A model generated the notes under the pieces. That model ran no database searches. It worked only from the letters and a program-made list of their open reading frames with translations, and had not been told where the DNA came from. The position numbers and the translations under genes are program-made. DNA of 64,000 nt from Streptococcus mitis (GTDB lineage: Bacteria > Bacillota > Bacilli > Lactobacillales > Streptococcaceae), in NCBI RefSeq assembly GCF_003943935.1, contig NZ_RJOB01000002.1, positions 62,001 to 126,000 on the forward strand. Reading direction: 5' to 3'. This document shows positions 1 through 8,086 of this stretch, in pieces (positions within the stretch are counted from its first letter, which is position 1; each line of letters begins with the position of its first letter).

Positions 1-2
1 AA

Positions 3-122
3 GAAATGCGAGAAAACAGAACATTTTCCATGTATGTAATTAACCCAACCTATAAACTTGTTTTCATTAATCTAGAAGGATTTGAAAGTTTCTTAAGATG
101 GAAGCAAAAGCGGACAAAATAA
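3..122 (+). CDS. C-terminal end of a small DNA-binding/excisionase-like protein (partial)
   Basis: An open frame enters from the left edge and stops at 120-122. The visible 39 residues end in INLEGFESFLRWKQKRTK, a basic tail. Small basic proteins directly before a tyrosine integrase are usually excisionases or other DNA-binding accessory proteins, and the ending resembles MerR-type excisionase-like proteins of streptococcal integrative elements as I remember them. The N-terminal helix-turn-helix, if there is one, is outside the window. It lies 84 bp before the integrase on the same strand, so it belongs to the same mobile element. The function is inferred from position and from the look of the C-terminus only. 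Confidence 0.45.
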   Translation, partial: EMRENRTFSMYVINPTYKLVFINLEGFESFLRWKQKRTK

Positions 123-206
123 GGAAGTCATGGTATAATATAGGGTAGTTATTTATTCTATACAACAATGATTTATTTCTTTTTAAGAGTTAAGAGGAAT
201 TAAATT

Positions 207-1715
207 ATGTATTATGTAACTAAAACAAATTCAAAAGGACAACCCTTATATCAAGTGGTTGAAAAGTACAAAGATCCACTAACAGGAAAGTGGAAATCAG
301 TAACTGTAAGTTATACTAAGAATACTAGTAGGGCGAGGAAACAAGCTGAAAGAGAGGTTCTTGATAAGATAGATAGACTAACTACTTCATTTGAAAGTCA
401 GTTTAGCCCTGAACTGATTACAACATTTGGAGAGTTAAAAGAAAATTGGTTTCAGACTTGGTGTGTCTCTGTTAAACCACAAACAATTCAGAGAGAACTA
501 CTGGTGATGAAGCGTCTTGGGAAAATTATAGGAGATGATTTTTTATTAGACAGGATTACTCCACTTCTGATGAAAAAAAGTCTCAATAAATATTTAGAAA
601 TATATGATGCATCACCTTCAACAATGACTCATATAAAAAGTACTTGTAATAAGATTTTTAATCATGGTGTGTTATATAATGTCATTAAGTTCTCTCCTAT
701 GACTGCGGTAAAACTAGATATTTCACTAGAGAAAAGGCGTAAAGCAAAAGAAAGACATGATTCTAAATTTCTAGAAATCCATGAATTACACGCATTTTTT
801 GATGTATTAAGCCAATGCAGAAATGCAAACTATTATGATCTTGCTATAGTATTGTTGCTTACAGGTATTCGAATTAGTGAAGCTGCTTTTTTACCATCAG
901 ATATTGATTTTGAAAAAGGAATCTTGCATATTGATAAGGCACTTCAATATCATTGTTTAAAAGTTGAACAATTTCACTTTGATACAACTAAAACACTCAA
1001 TTCAATTAGAGAAGTAGCTTTGCCTGAAGCTGCAAGCGAAGCTATTAAAAGGACAATACAGAGAAATAAAGAGTTTGATGCTTATATGGAGAAACATCCC
1101 TGTCCTGCTTTTACACATTCTGAAAGTGTATTTAGAACAGAATACGGCTCTCCAATAACATCAAGCACTTTTCGTCAAATTTTGAAACGAATAGAAGGAA
1201 AATTATTGACAAATTGTTTAAGTGACTATGGTTTTAAGTGGGTAAAACATGTTACTCCCCATTCGTTTAGGCATATGCATATTAGTTACCTTCAAAGTAA
1301 TGAGATGCACATAGCAGTGAAAGATATTATGACTAGAGTAGGGCACGCTAACTTTGAGACAACAATGGGCTATACACATAATATAAATCGTTCACAAGAA
1401 AATACTGTAAAAGCCTTAAATCAATTTGTAGAAAATCACAATTTCCATTTTGAAGAATTGAAAAGTTATACCTGTAAATATTCCAGAATGATTGAAAAAT
1501 TCATTGAAACTAGTGATAATAGCAATAAAGTAGAATTAAGTGTTGATGAGTTCAAAGACTTGTTACATCTTAGTCCACGTTACTCACCTAAAAATATTGT
1601 TTCAAATTTACTATTAAAAATCAAAAAAGATATTGTCAAATACCATCCACAGTTTGATATAAAGATTGTGAAATCAAGTGAGAATCAAATCAGAGGTTTT
1701 TCCATTGCATGGTAG
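207..1715 (+). CDS. Tyrosine integrase with an extra C-terminal domain
   Basis: Site-specific tyrosine recombinase of 502 residues. The N-terminal part (1-60) looks like an arm-binding domain, a SAM-like core-binding domain follows (about 70-170), and the catalytic domain shows Arg222 (TGIRISEA), His352/Arg355 (HSFRH), His380 (GH) and the nucleophile Tyr389 (MGYTH). Most relatives stop near residue 400-410. Here about 95 residues follow, with a pattern like the C-terminal winged helix of Rep_3 plasmid initiators (LSVDEFKDLL ... VKYHPQFDIKIV). A -10 box TATAAT is at 131-136 and the ribosome site AAGAGG precedes the ATG. It is the end gene of an element that extends leftwards and is inserted upstream of rbgA. 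The integrase call is secure; the identity of the tail is inference. Confidence 0.9.
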   Translation: MYYVTKTNSKGQPLYQVVEKYKDPLTGKWKSVTVSYTKNTSRARKQAEREVLDKIDRLTTSFESQFSPELITTFGELKENWFQTWCVSVKPQTIQRELLVMKRLGKIIGDDFLLDRITPLLMKKSLNKYLEIYDASPSTMTHIKSTCNKIFNHGVLYNVIKFSPMTAVKLDISLEKRRKAKERHDSKFLEIHELHAFFDVLSQCRNANYYDLAIVLLLTGIRISEAAFLPSDIDFEKGILHIDKALQYHCLKVEQFHFDTTKTLNSIREVALPEAASEAIKRTIQRNKEFDAYMEKHPCPAFTHSESVFRTEYGSPITSSTFRQILKRIEGKLLTNCLSDYGFKWVKHVTPHSFRHMHISYLQSNEMHIAVKDIMTRVGHANFETTMGYTHNINRSQENTVKALNQFVENHNFHFEELKSYTCKYSRMIEKFIETSDNSNKVELSVDEFKDLLHLSPRYSPKNIVSNLLLKIKKDIVKYHPQFDIKIVKSSENQIRGFSIAW

Positions 1716-1796
1716 TTTTGGTGTTCGCTTGGTGTTTAGACAATAGTAAAATAAAATAGGGGCTCTAAACCCTTGCTACGAAAGGAAAAAAACTCA

Positions 1797-2648
1797 ATGG
1801 CTACTATTCAATGGTTTCCTGGTCACATGTCTAAGGCGCGTCGACAGGTGCAGGAAAATTTAAAATTTGTTGATTTTGTGACAATTTTGGTGGATGCTCG
1901 CTTACCTCTATCTAGTCAAAATCCTATGTTGACCAAGATTGTTGGTGACAAACCAAAACTTTTGATTTTAAACAAGACGGACTTGGCCGATCCAGCAATA
2001 ACCAAAGAATGGCGTCAGTATTTTGAATCACAAGGAATCCAGACGCTAGCTATCAACTCCAAAGAGCAAGTAACTGTAAAAGTTGTAACTGATGCTGCTA
2101 AAAAGCTCATGGCTGATAAAATTGCTCGCCAGAAAGAACGTGGGATTAAGATTGAAACCTTGCGTACCATGATTATCGGGATTCCAAACGCTGGTAAATC
2201 AACTCTCATGAACCGCTTAGCTGGTAAGAAGATTGCCGTTGTCGGTAACAAACCAGGTGTGACCAAGGGGCAACAATGGCTCAAAACCAATAAAGACCTG
2301 GAAATCTTGGATACACCAGGGATTCTCTGGCCTAAGTTCGAAGACGAAACTGTCGCTCTTAAACTAGCCTTGACTGGAGCTATCAAAGACCAGTTGCTTC
2401 CTATGGATGAGGTGACCATTTTTGGTATCAATTATTTCAAAGAACATTATCCAGAAAAGCTGGCTGAACGCTTCAAACAAATGAAAATTGAAGAAGAAGC
2501 TCCTGTTATTATTATGGACATGACCCGCGCCCTCGGTTTCAGAGACGACTATGACCGTTTCTACAGTCTCTTCGTGAAGGAAGTCCGTGATGGTAAACTC
2601 GGTAACTATACCTTAGATACATTGGAAGACCTAGATGGCGACGATTAA
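1797..2648 (+). CDS. rbgA: Ribosome biogenesis GTPase RbgA (YlqF)
   Basis: Circularly permuted GTPase needed for late assembly of the 50S ribosomal subunit. The protein starts [11 protein letters not shown], the family signature. The permuted order of G motifs is visible: G4 NKTD (about residue 58), then G1 [10 protein letters not shown]2 with GVTKGQ, and G3 DTPG. ATG 1797 is chosen over an in-frame TTG at 1773 because it has an AAAGGA ribosome site and gives the usual N-terminus and a family-typical 283 residues. The last codons overlap rnhB by 14 bp, so the two are coupled. The mobile-element end lies 81 bp upstream and probably replaced the native promoter region. Confidence 0.97.
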   Translation: MATIQWFPGHMSKARRQVQENLKFVDFVTILVDARLPLSSQNPMLTKIVGDKPKLLILNKTDLADPAITKEWRQYFESQGIQTLAINSKEQVTVKVVTDAAKKLMADKIARQKERGIKIETLRTMIIGIPNAGKSTLMNRLAGKKIAVVGNKPGVTKGQQWLKTNKDLEILDTPGILWPKFEDETVALKLALTGAIKDQLLPMDEVTIFGINYFKEHYPEKLAERFKQMKIEEEAPVIIMDMTRALGFRDDYDRFYSLFVKEVRDGKLGNYTLDTLEDLDGDD

Positions 2649-3414
2649 AGAAATAAAAGAACTCCTTGCAACAGTCAAGGATTTAGGAAGCCCTATTTTT
2701 TTAGAACTTGAAAAGGATGGTCGCCCTGGAGTTCAAAAGGAAATCAGCAAGCGTAAAAAAGCCATTCAAGCTGAATTAGATGAAAATTTGCGTTTGGAAT
2801 CCATGCTTTCTTATGAAAAAGAACTTTATAAGCAAGGATTGACCTTAATTGCTGGTGTTGATGAGGTCGGCCGTGGTCCTCTTGCTGGCCCTGTAGTCGC
2901 GGCAGCCGTTATTTTACCTCAAAATTGTAAGATTAAAGGTCTCAACGATAGCAAGAAAATTCCTAAAAAGAAGCATCTGGAGATTTTCAAAGCAGTTCAA
3001 GACCAAGCCTTGTCAATCGGGATTGGTATCATGGATAATCAGGTCATCGACCAAGTCAATATCTATGAAGCGACCAAACTGGCTATGAAGGAAGCAATCT
3101 CCCAACTCAGTCCTCAACCTGAGCACCTTTTGATAGATGCTATGAAACTGGATTTACCAATTTCACAAACCTCCATCATCAAAGGTGATGCTAATTCCCT
3201 TTCAATTGCAGCAGCTTCCATAGTAGCCAAGGTGACACGTGATGAATTGATGAATGACTACGATCAGCAGTTCCCTGGCTATGATTTTGCTGCTAATGCA
3301 GGATATGGAACAGCTAAACACCTGGTAGGACTTGAAAAACTAGGAGTTACCACAATTCATCGAACCAGCTTTGAACCAGTAAAATCACTGGTTTCAGGAG
3401 AAAAAGAAAGTTAA
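2635..3414 (+). CDS. rnhB: Ribonuclease HII
   Basis: Cleaves RNA in RNA-DNA hybrids and starts removal of single misincorporated ribonucleotides. The protein has 259 residues. The first 70 form a charged helical extension common in Firmicutes. The catalytic core begins at [14 protein letters not shown] with the first acidic residues Asp and Glu, followed by LNDSKK and the LLIDA acidic motif. The ATG overlaps the 3' end of rbgA, which indicates translational coupling in an rbgA-rnhB operon. No abnormality was seen. Confidence 0.97.
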   Translation: MATIKEIKELLATVKDLGSPIFLELEKDGRPGVQKEISKRKKAIQAELDENLRLESMLSYEKELYKQGLTLIAGVDEVGRGPLAGPVVAAAVILPQNCKIKGLNDSKKIPKKKHLEIFKAVQDQALSIGIGIMDNQVIDQVNIYEATKLAMKEAISQLSPQPEHLLIDAMKLDLPISQTSIIKGDANSLSIAAASIVAKVTRDELMNDYDQQFPGYDFAANAGYGTAKHLVGLEKLGVTTIHRTSFEPVKSLVSGEKES

Positions 3415-3430
3415 GTTAGAAGGAATGATT

Positions 3431-4981
3431 ATGGAGGAACAGTCAGAAACACTCAGTTCCAAGAAAGAATTTGCCTTTGCCTCAAGTACTATATTATCCC
3501 AAGTTGGACGAGGAATCCTTGTTGGTCTCGTTGTTGGAATTATCGTTGGATCCTTTCGTTTCTTAATTGAAAAAGGATTCCACCTGATACAAGGATTTTA
3601 TCAAGATCAAGCGCACCTAGTGCGCAATCTTTTTGTACTGGTTTTATTTTACATACTCATCTGCTGGCTCAGTGCGAAATTAACTCGGTCAGAAAAAGAT
3701 ATCAAAGGCTCAGGAATTCCTCAAGTCGAAGCAGAATTAAAGGGATTGATGAGTCTCAACTGGTGGAGCGTTCTCTGGAAAAAATATGTGCTAGGTATTC
3801 TTGCTATTGCCAGTGGACTCATGCTGGGGCGTGAGGGACCCAGTATTCAACTTGGAGCGGTCGGCGGTAAAGGAATTGCCAAGTGGCTCAAATCCAGTCC
3901 AGTAGAGGAGCGTTCCCTGATTGCGAGTGGAGCTGCCGCTGGTCTAGCTGCAGCCTTTAATGCACCGATTGCAGGACTTCTCTTTGTGGTAGAAGAAGTT
4001 TATCACCATTTTTCACGCTTTTTCTGGGTATCTACTCTCGCAGCTAGTCTCGTAGCAAACTTTGTTTCTTTACTCATATTTGGCCTAACACCCGTACTGG
4101 ATATGCCAGACAATATCCCACTCATGACCCTTGATCAGTATTGGATTTACTTGGTTATGGGAGTTTTTCTTGGACTATCTGGTTTTCTCTATGAGAAAGC
4201 TGTGCTCAATGTTGGTCGAGTTTATGATTGGCTTGGTCAAAAAATCCATTTGGATAGGGCTTATTACCTAATTCTTGCCTTTATTCTCATCATACCAGTG
4301 GGAATCTTCTTACCCCAAATCCTTGGTGGTGGAAATCAGGTCGTCCTTTCCCTAACTGAGCAAGATTTTAGTTTCCAAGTTCTATTAGCTTACTTTTTGA
4401 TTCGCTTTGTTTGGAGCATGATTAGCTATGGAAGCGGCCTTCCAGGAGGAATTTTTCTACCCATTCTGGCGCTTGGTTCCTTGCTTGGTGCCCTAGTTGG
4501 TGTCATTTGTGTGAATATTGGACTTGTCAGTCAGGAGCAATTTCCTATATTTGTCATTCTGGGAATGAGTGGCTATTTTGGAGCAATATCCAAGGCTCCC
4601 TTAACTGCCATGATTCTGGTAACCGAGATGGTAGGCGACATTCGCAACCTCATGCCACTTGGCTTAGTAACCTTAGTAGCTTACATCATCATGGATTTGC
4701 TCAAGGGGGCACCAGTCTATGAGGCTATGTTGGAAAAAATGCTGCCTGAAGAAGCGACAGATGAAGGAGAAGTCACTCTCATTGAAATCCCTGTATCTGA
4801 CAAAATCGCTGGAAAACAAGTACACGAACTCAACTTGCCACATAACGTACTCATCACCACCCAAGTCCATAATGGCAAGAGCCAGACCGTTAATGGCTCA
4901 ACCAGAATGTATCTGGGGGATATGATTCATCTGGTTATTCCCAAAAGTGAAATTGGAAAAGTCAAAGATTTGTTGTTGTAG
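3431..4981 (+). CDS. CLC-family chloride channel/transporter with TrkA-C domain
   Basis: Membrane protein of the CLC family, moving chloride either as a channel or as a Cl-/H+ exchanger. All three anion-path signatures are present: GSGIPQVE, GREGPSIQLG with the gating glutamate, and GGIFLPIL. About ten hydrophobic segments span residues 20-430, followed by a cytoplasmic TrkA_C-like domain (about 445-515, LIEIPVSDKIAGK...VLITTQV) that usually binds a small ligand. An in-frame ATG at 3425 is only one base from the AGAAGGA ribosome site, so ATG 3431 with normal spacing is preferred. It follows rnhB by 16 bp and is probably cotranscribed. The substrate is inferred from the family. Confidence 0.92.
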   Translation: MEEQSETLSSKKEFAFASSTILSQVGRGILVGLVVGIIVGSFRFLIEKGFHLIQGFYQDQAHLVRNLFVLVLFYILICWLSAKLTRSEKDIKGSGIPQVEAELKGLMSLNWWSVLWKKYVLGILAIASGLMLGREGPSIQLGAVGGKGIAKWLKSSPVEERSLIASGAAAGLAAAFNAPIAGLLFVVEEVYHHFSRFFWVSTLAASLVANFVSLLIFGLTPVLDMPDNIPLMTLDQYWIYLVMGVFLGLSGFLYEKAVLNVGRVYDWLGQKIHLDRAYYLILAFILIIPVGIFLPQILGGGNQVVLSLTEQDFSFQVLLAYFLIRFVWSMISYGSGLPGGIFLPILALGSLLGALVGVICVNIGLVSQEQFPIFVILGMSGYFGAISKAPLTAMILVTEMVGDIRNLMPLGLVTLVAYIIMDLLKGAPVYEAMLEKMLPEEATDEGEVTLIEIPVSDKIAGKQVHELNLPHNVLITTQVHNGKSQTVNGSTRMYLGDMIHLVIPKSEIGKVKDLLL

Positions 4982-4984
4982 GTT

Positions 4985-5008
4985 TTTACATAATTTATAT
5001 TATGTAAA
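4985..5008. repeat. Perfect palindrome, 9-bp arms, upstream of mepB-like gene
   Basis: TTTACATAA at 4985-4993 and TTATGTAAA at 5000-5008 are separated by 6 bases. The element is AT-rich and has no U-run, so it looks more like a protein-binding site than a terminator. The same TTACATAA-N6-TTATGTAA core occurs again at 6823-6844, just after xerS. Confidence 0.7.
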
Positions 5009-5048
5009 CAATTTAATTAAGAAAATTCCAAGGAGGACCTACATCATA

Positions 5049-5492
5049 ATGAGAATACTTGATGTTCTACATAAATTCTATGGTGATTTTGAATTCATTA
5101 AAGAAAAGTGTAATGAAAAATACGAAGGCATCCTCATCAATATAAAGAAAGATGAAGATAAAGAATATAAAAGATGCCGCTTGGCAAAAAAAACACCGAA
5201 AAAAGAAGGATATTTTACAGCATTTTGGAAAAAAGACCAAAATAACAAGAACATTCCTTATACCAATGAAGATTTGGGAGATGAACTCGTTATTGTTGTT
5301 ATCGATAATGATAAGAGCGGACTTTTTATTATTTCAAATGAAGAGGCTATCCGTAGAAAAATTCTATCAACAAAAGACAACAATGGGAAAATGTCTATGA
5401 GATTTTATCCACCTTGGTGCACAAATTTAAATACAACGGCTCTAGCAACACAAAATTGGCAATTGAAATTTTTTAGAGAAATTGAATTATAA
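5049..5492 (+). CDS. MepB-family protein
   Basis: A 147-residue protein of the MepB family (named after the third gene of the staphylococcal mepRAB locus; biochemical role unknown). Family signs seen: GYFTAFWKKD, the PYTNEDLGDELVIVV block, GLFIISNEEAI, MSMRFYPPW and a terminal TQNWQLKFF. The open frame extends upstream to 4947, but AAGGAGG at 5030-5036 and the conserved start MRILDVL favour ATG 5049. There is no MATE pump or MarR-type regulator beside it, but a perfect palindrome lies directly upstream and could be an operator. It sits between clc and the dif site, and its lower GC content suggests acquisition. Confidence 0.75.
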   Translation: MRILDVLHKFYGDFEFIKEKCNEKYEGILINIKKDEDKEYKRCRLAKKTPKKEGYFTAFWKKDQNNKNIPYTNEDLGDELVIVVIDNDKSGLFIISNEEAIRRKILSTKDNNGKMSMRFYPPWCTNLNTTALATQNWQLKFFREIEL

Positions 5493-5667
5493 GAATAATT
5501 TTTTCTAATTTGAATGGGAAAACGTTAAAAATTTTTTAATGGATTCATATATACAAAAAAGACTTGGTTTTTATTCAACATAAAATCAGTTTTTTTTAGT
5601 CTAATGACCTATTTCTAGTAGTATTTATAAAGTAAGTCTTTTTTATCACTTTAAAAACTCCTATAAC

Positions 5668-5699
5668 ATCTTTCCGAAAAACTATAATTTTCTTGAAAA
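5668..5699 (+). other. dif_SL chromosome dimer resolution site
   Basis: The 32-bp stretch reads as the streptococcal/lactococcal dif_SL site: left arm ATCTTTCCGAAAAACTA, right arm TAATTTTCTTGAAAA. XerS alone acts on this atypical site in streptococci, and the xerS gene follows 50 bp downstream, as is known for the family. Gene orientation flips around this point, which agrees with a terminus position. Confidence 0.9.
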
Positions 5700-5721
5700 A
5701 TATATAAGTCTATGCTATACT
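5693..5721 (+). promoter_or_regulatory. xerS promoter overlapping dif_SL
   Basis: TTGAAA at 5693-5698 and TATACT at 5716-5721 are spaced by 17 bp. The -35 hexamer lies inside the right arm of dif_SL. A 9-bp inverted repeat, ATAAGTCTA at 5704-5712 and TAGACTTAT at 5727-5735, brackets the -10 box. Confidence 0.7.
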
Positions 5722-5750
5722 ACTAGTAGACTTATTTATGGAGAAAATAC

Positions 5751-6821
5751 ATGAAACGTGAGATTTTGCTGGAACGAATCGACAAACTAAAACAAATCAT
5801 GCCCTGGTATGTTCTAGAATACTACCAATCTAAGCTTGCTGTTCCCTATAGTTTTACAACCTTGTACGAATACCTCAAGGAATACGATCGATTTTTCAGC
5901 TGGGTTTTGGAGTCTGGAATTTCAAACGCCGATAAAATATCTGATATCCCTTTATCGGTCTTAGAAAATATGTCAAAAAAAGACATGGAATCCTTTATCC
6001 TTTATTTGCGAGAACGTCCTTTGCTGAATGCCAATACAACCAAGCAAGGTGTTTCGCAGACAACCATCAATCGGACCTTATCAGCACTTTCTAGTCTTTA
6101 CAAGTATTTGACCGAGGAGGTTGAAAACGACCAGGGCGAACCTTATTTCTATCGAAATGTAATGAAGAAAGTTTCAACCAAGAAAAAGAAAGAAACGCTT
6201 GCTGCTAGAGCTGAAAACATCAAGCAAAAACTTTTTCTAGGTGATGAAACAGAAGGTTTTCTGACTTATATCGACCAGGAGTACCCACAACAGCTCTCAA
6301 ATCGTGCTCTATCATCGTTCAATAAAAATAAGGAACGTGATTTAGCCATTATTGCTCTTCTCTTAGCGTCAGGTGTTCGCTTATCTGAAGCTGTTAATCT
6401 GGATCTAAGAGATCTCAATCTCAAGATGATGGTTATTGATGTCACTCGAAAAGGTGGTAAACGTGACTCGGTCAATGTCGCAGCCTTTGCTAAGCCTTAT
6501 CTAGAGAATTATCTAGCCATTCGAAGTCAACGCTATAAGACGGAAAAGACGGATACAGCCCTCTTTTTAACACTCTATAGAGGTGTTCCCAATCGTATCG
6601 ATGCTTCCAGCGTGGAAAAGATGGTTGCTAAGTACTCTGAGGACTTCAAAGTCCGCGTAACTCCCCACAAACTCCGCCATACCCTAGCAACTAGGCTCTA
6701 TGATGCAACTAAATCGCAAGTTTTGGTTAGCCACCAGCTAGGACACGCCAGTACGCAAGTCACTGACCTCTATACTCATATCGTCAATGATGAACAAAAG
6801 AATGCTCTGGACAGTTTATAA
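5751..6821 (+). CDS. xerS: Tyrosine recombinase XerS
   Basis: Single-protein Xer recombinase of streptococci that resolves chromosome dimers at dif_SL with help from FtsK. Length 356 residues, typical of XerS. The N-terminal core-binding domain covers about 1-165 ([21 protein letters not shown] is the family start). The catalytic domain shows Arg in [13 protein letters not shown] with His and Arg, LGHAS, and the nucleophile in DLYTH. The ATG follows GGAG with normal spacing. The promoter overlaps the recombination site, so binding of XerS to dif could repress its own gene (inference). Confidence 0.97.
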   Translation: MKREILLERIDKLKQIMPWYVLEYYQSKLAVPYSFTTLYEYLKEYDRFFSWVLESGISNADKISDIPLSVLENMSKKDMESFILYLRERPLLNANTTKQGVSQTTINRTLSALSSLYKYLTEEVENDQGEPYFYRNVMKKVSTKKKKETLAARAENIKQKLFLGDETEGFLTYIDQEYPQQLSNRALSSFNKNKERDLAIIALLLASGVRLSEAVNLDLRDLNLKMMVIDVTRKGGKRDSVNVAAFAKPYLENYLAIRSQRYKTEKTDTALFLTLYRGVPNRIDASSVEKMVAKYSEDFKVRVTPHKLRHTLATRLYDATKSQVLVSHQLGHASTQVTDLYTHIVNDEQKNALDSL

Positions 6822-6845
6822 ATTACATAAAATAAATTATGTAAT
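6822..6845. repeat. Palindrome sharing its core with the one at 4985
   Basis: ATTACATAA (6822-6830) and TTATGTAAT (6837-6845) are 6 bases apart, immediately after the xerS stop codon. The core matches the palindrome before the mepB-like gene, so the same protein could bind both. It lacks GC pairs and a U-run, so it is a poor terminator. Confidence 0.6.
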
Positions 6846-6873
6846 AAATTAGAAAGGGATTCAATAAACTATT

Positions 6874-6902
6874 AATTTTATTTGATCATATCAAATAAAA
6901 TT
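6874..6902. repeat. AT-rich inverted repeat, 12-bp arms
   Basis: AATTTTATTTGA (6874-6885) and TCAAATAAAATT (6891-6902) flank TCATA. Located 53 bp after xerS. It may stabilise the xerS transcript 3' end or bind a protein. The rest of 6846-7047 holds nothing recognisable. Confidence 0.5.
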
Positions 6903-7047
6903 GCTAACAGAGTAAACAGCTTTAAAGAATATGAAATAAAATTTATGTAGCCACTAGCTTGCCTTTCTTTGTAGTATCCTGGATATGCAAATCACTTATA
7001 ATTGGTATTCATCTTAAAATAAGAGGATCCCACAAAAATAAATCAAA

Positions 7048-7242
7048 TTGAGCACCTATAAAAACATACTGCCTGCGATGGCCAATATTTTAGCAGAAAA
7101 TAAAATTCCTTTAAAAACAATCATGGACAGGGTTGGTCATTCTGATTCTGAGGTCACCACTTCCATCTACACACACGTTACAAAAAACATGAAAGATGAA
7201 GCAATCAATGTACTGGACAAAGTAATGAAAAATATTTTTTAA
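7048..7242 (+). pseudogene. C-terminal remnant of a phage tyrosine integrase
   Basis: About 50 residues match the end of a phage integrase: LAENKIPLKTIMDRVGHSD, then an IYTHVTKNMKDEAINVLDKV block with the catalytic tyrosine and a normal stop. The HxxR box and everything upstream are missing or scrambled, so no working enzyme can be made. The fragment differs from the intact integrase at 19304. It suggests that an earlier element used the region next to eno and was lost by deletion. The TTG at its 5' end is not a meaningful start. Confidence 0.8.
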
Positions 7243-7274
7243 AAAGTTATGCCCCTTTTATGACCCCTGAACAC

Positions 7275-7307
7275 AAAAATAGCCCTTTGGATTTTATCCG
7301 AAGGGCT
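7275..7307 (-). terminator. Original eno terminator, now separated from eno
   Basis: On the - strand AGCCCTT (7307-7301) and AAGGGCT (7287-7281) form a stem followed by ATTTTT. It has no - strand gene next to it now. In the uninterrupted chromosome it would follow the eno stop codon by about 20 bp, which is what one expects if the 7328-20631 island split eno from its terminator. Confidence 0.75.
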
Positions 7308-7327
7308 AGAAACGTTGTTAAATCAAC

Positions 7328-7344
7328 GATTATTTTTTAAGGTT
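7328..7344. mobile_element. Left attachment-site copy of the eno island
   Basis: GATTATTTTTTAAGGTT, 17 bp, is identical to 20615-20631, where it contains the last codons and stop of eno. A small inverted repeat CGTTG/CAACG (7313-7328) abuts it. Confidence 0.85.
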
Positions 7345-7402
7345 ATCTTCCTATTATTAGATACTAAAAAATAGGCCTAAGCCTACTCAATATCTAACTT
7401 GA

Positions 7403-7520
7403 TTTTCTCAAAAACTATTAAATTCAAATAAGTTGAGAAAACATAAAGGGTAACAAAAAGGAACTTAAAATGATGAGTTCAGCAGGCAAGGAACTAGCAC
7501 GGTCAAACGTGCTTTTTTTT
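7403..7520 (+). terminator. Island left end: inverted repeat and rho-independent terminator
   Basis: The stretch 7345-7668 has no gene. It holds an inverted repeat TTTTCTCAA (7403-7411)/TTGAGAAAA (7433-7441), the arm-like repeat at 7448, and a strong + strand terminator with stem AGCACG/CGTGCT (7496-7513) and eight Ts. I see no gene feeding this terminator; it may insulate the island or end a short RNA. Confidence 0.65.
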
Positions 7521-7668
7521 ATTACCTAATAATATTATACCACATCTAAAATACACACTCAATTATTATCAATCCCTCTCGGTTTGCAGTATAATGATGG
7601 AAAGGTGGGTTGATACCCACGGTTCACCAAAAAGACTGGTTTGGCGAGTTTATGGAGGAGGGATTTAT

Positions 7669-8025
7669 ATGGATAGTTCAAAAAAGACATGGGAAATTGA
7701 CGGAGAACTATGGCTACATTGCCCTGTTTGCGGAACTGAAGTTATGGACTATGATATCTGTGACGTCTGTCGTTGGCAAAATACAGGTATTATAAATATT
7801 GACGGCGGCCCAAATAAAATAACTCTAGCTGAAGCCAAAGAAGCTTACGCAAGGAGAAAAATCGTAAAAATTCTAGAATTTGATACAGTGTTGTTAAAAA
7901 ACGATCAAACGGCGACAATTGTCGAAAAGTTAAGTGAAGATACTTTTATTGCTGACATAGGAGATTCCCCGAAAGACTGGGATACCATAACAATTACAAT
8001 CGATGATATTGAAAAAGTAGTGTAA
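7669..8025 (+). CDS. Cysteine-rich CPCC-like domain plus DUF4926-like protein
   Basis: 118 residues. The N-terminal half has the zinc-ribbon-like pattern CPVCG ... ICDVCRWQN followed by GGPNKITLAEAKEAYA, which fits the CPCC family. The C-terminal 50 residues (FDTVLLKNDQTATIV ... DDIEKVV) look like DUF4926. Both are often found as immunity or accessory genes near toxins and mobile elements; no function is proven. The open frame begins at 7594, but GGAGGAGG at 7654-7661 places the start at ATG 7669. It lies just inside the island end, the only + strand gene there, with a TATAAT at 7590-7595. A cargo role is inferred from position. Confidence 0.65.
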   Translation: MDSSKKTWEIDGELWLHCPVCGTEVMDYDICDVCRWQNTGIINIDGGPNKITLAEAKEAYARRKIVKILEFDTVLLKNDQTATIVEKLSEDTFIADIGDSPKDWDTITITIDDIEKVV

Positions 8026-8055
8026 TTGAAATTACTGATAAAATCAACCAGTCAA

Positions 8056-8086
8056 AAAAGCCCCAGATTCGTTTCTAAGGGCTTTT
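8056..8086. terminator. Bidirectional terminator between convergent genes
   Basis: AAAAGCCC (8056-8063) pairs with GGGCTTTT (8079-8086). It serves the + gene ending at 8025 and the - gene ending at 8085. Confidence 0.8.

Noticed and set aside
4507..4925. Short + and - strand frames within the clc gene
   Set aside because: Overlap a clear CLC coding sequence and lack ribosome sites.
7610..7795. 61-codon frame overlapping the CPCC gene
   Set aside because: Out of frame with the zinc-ribbon protein, which has the better ribosome site and family match.
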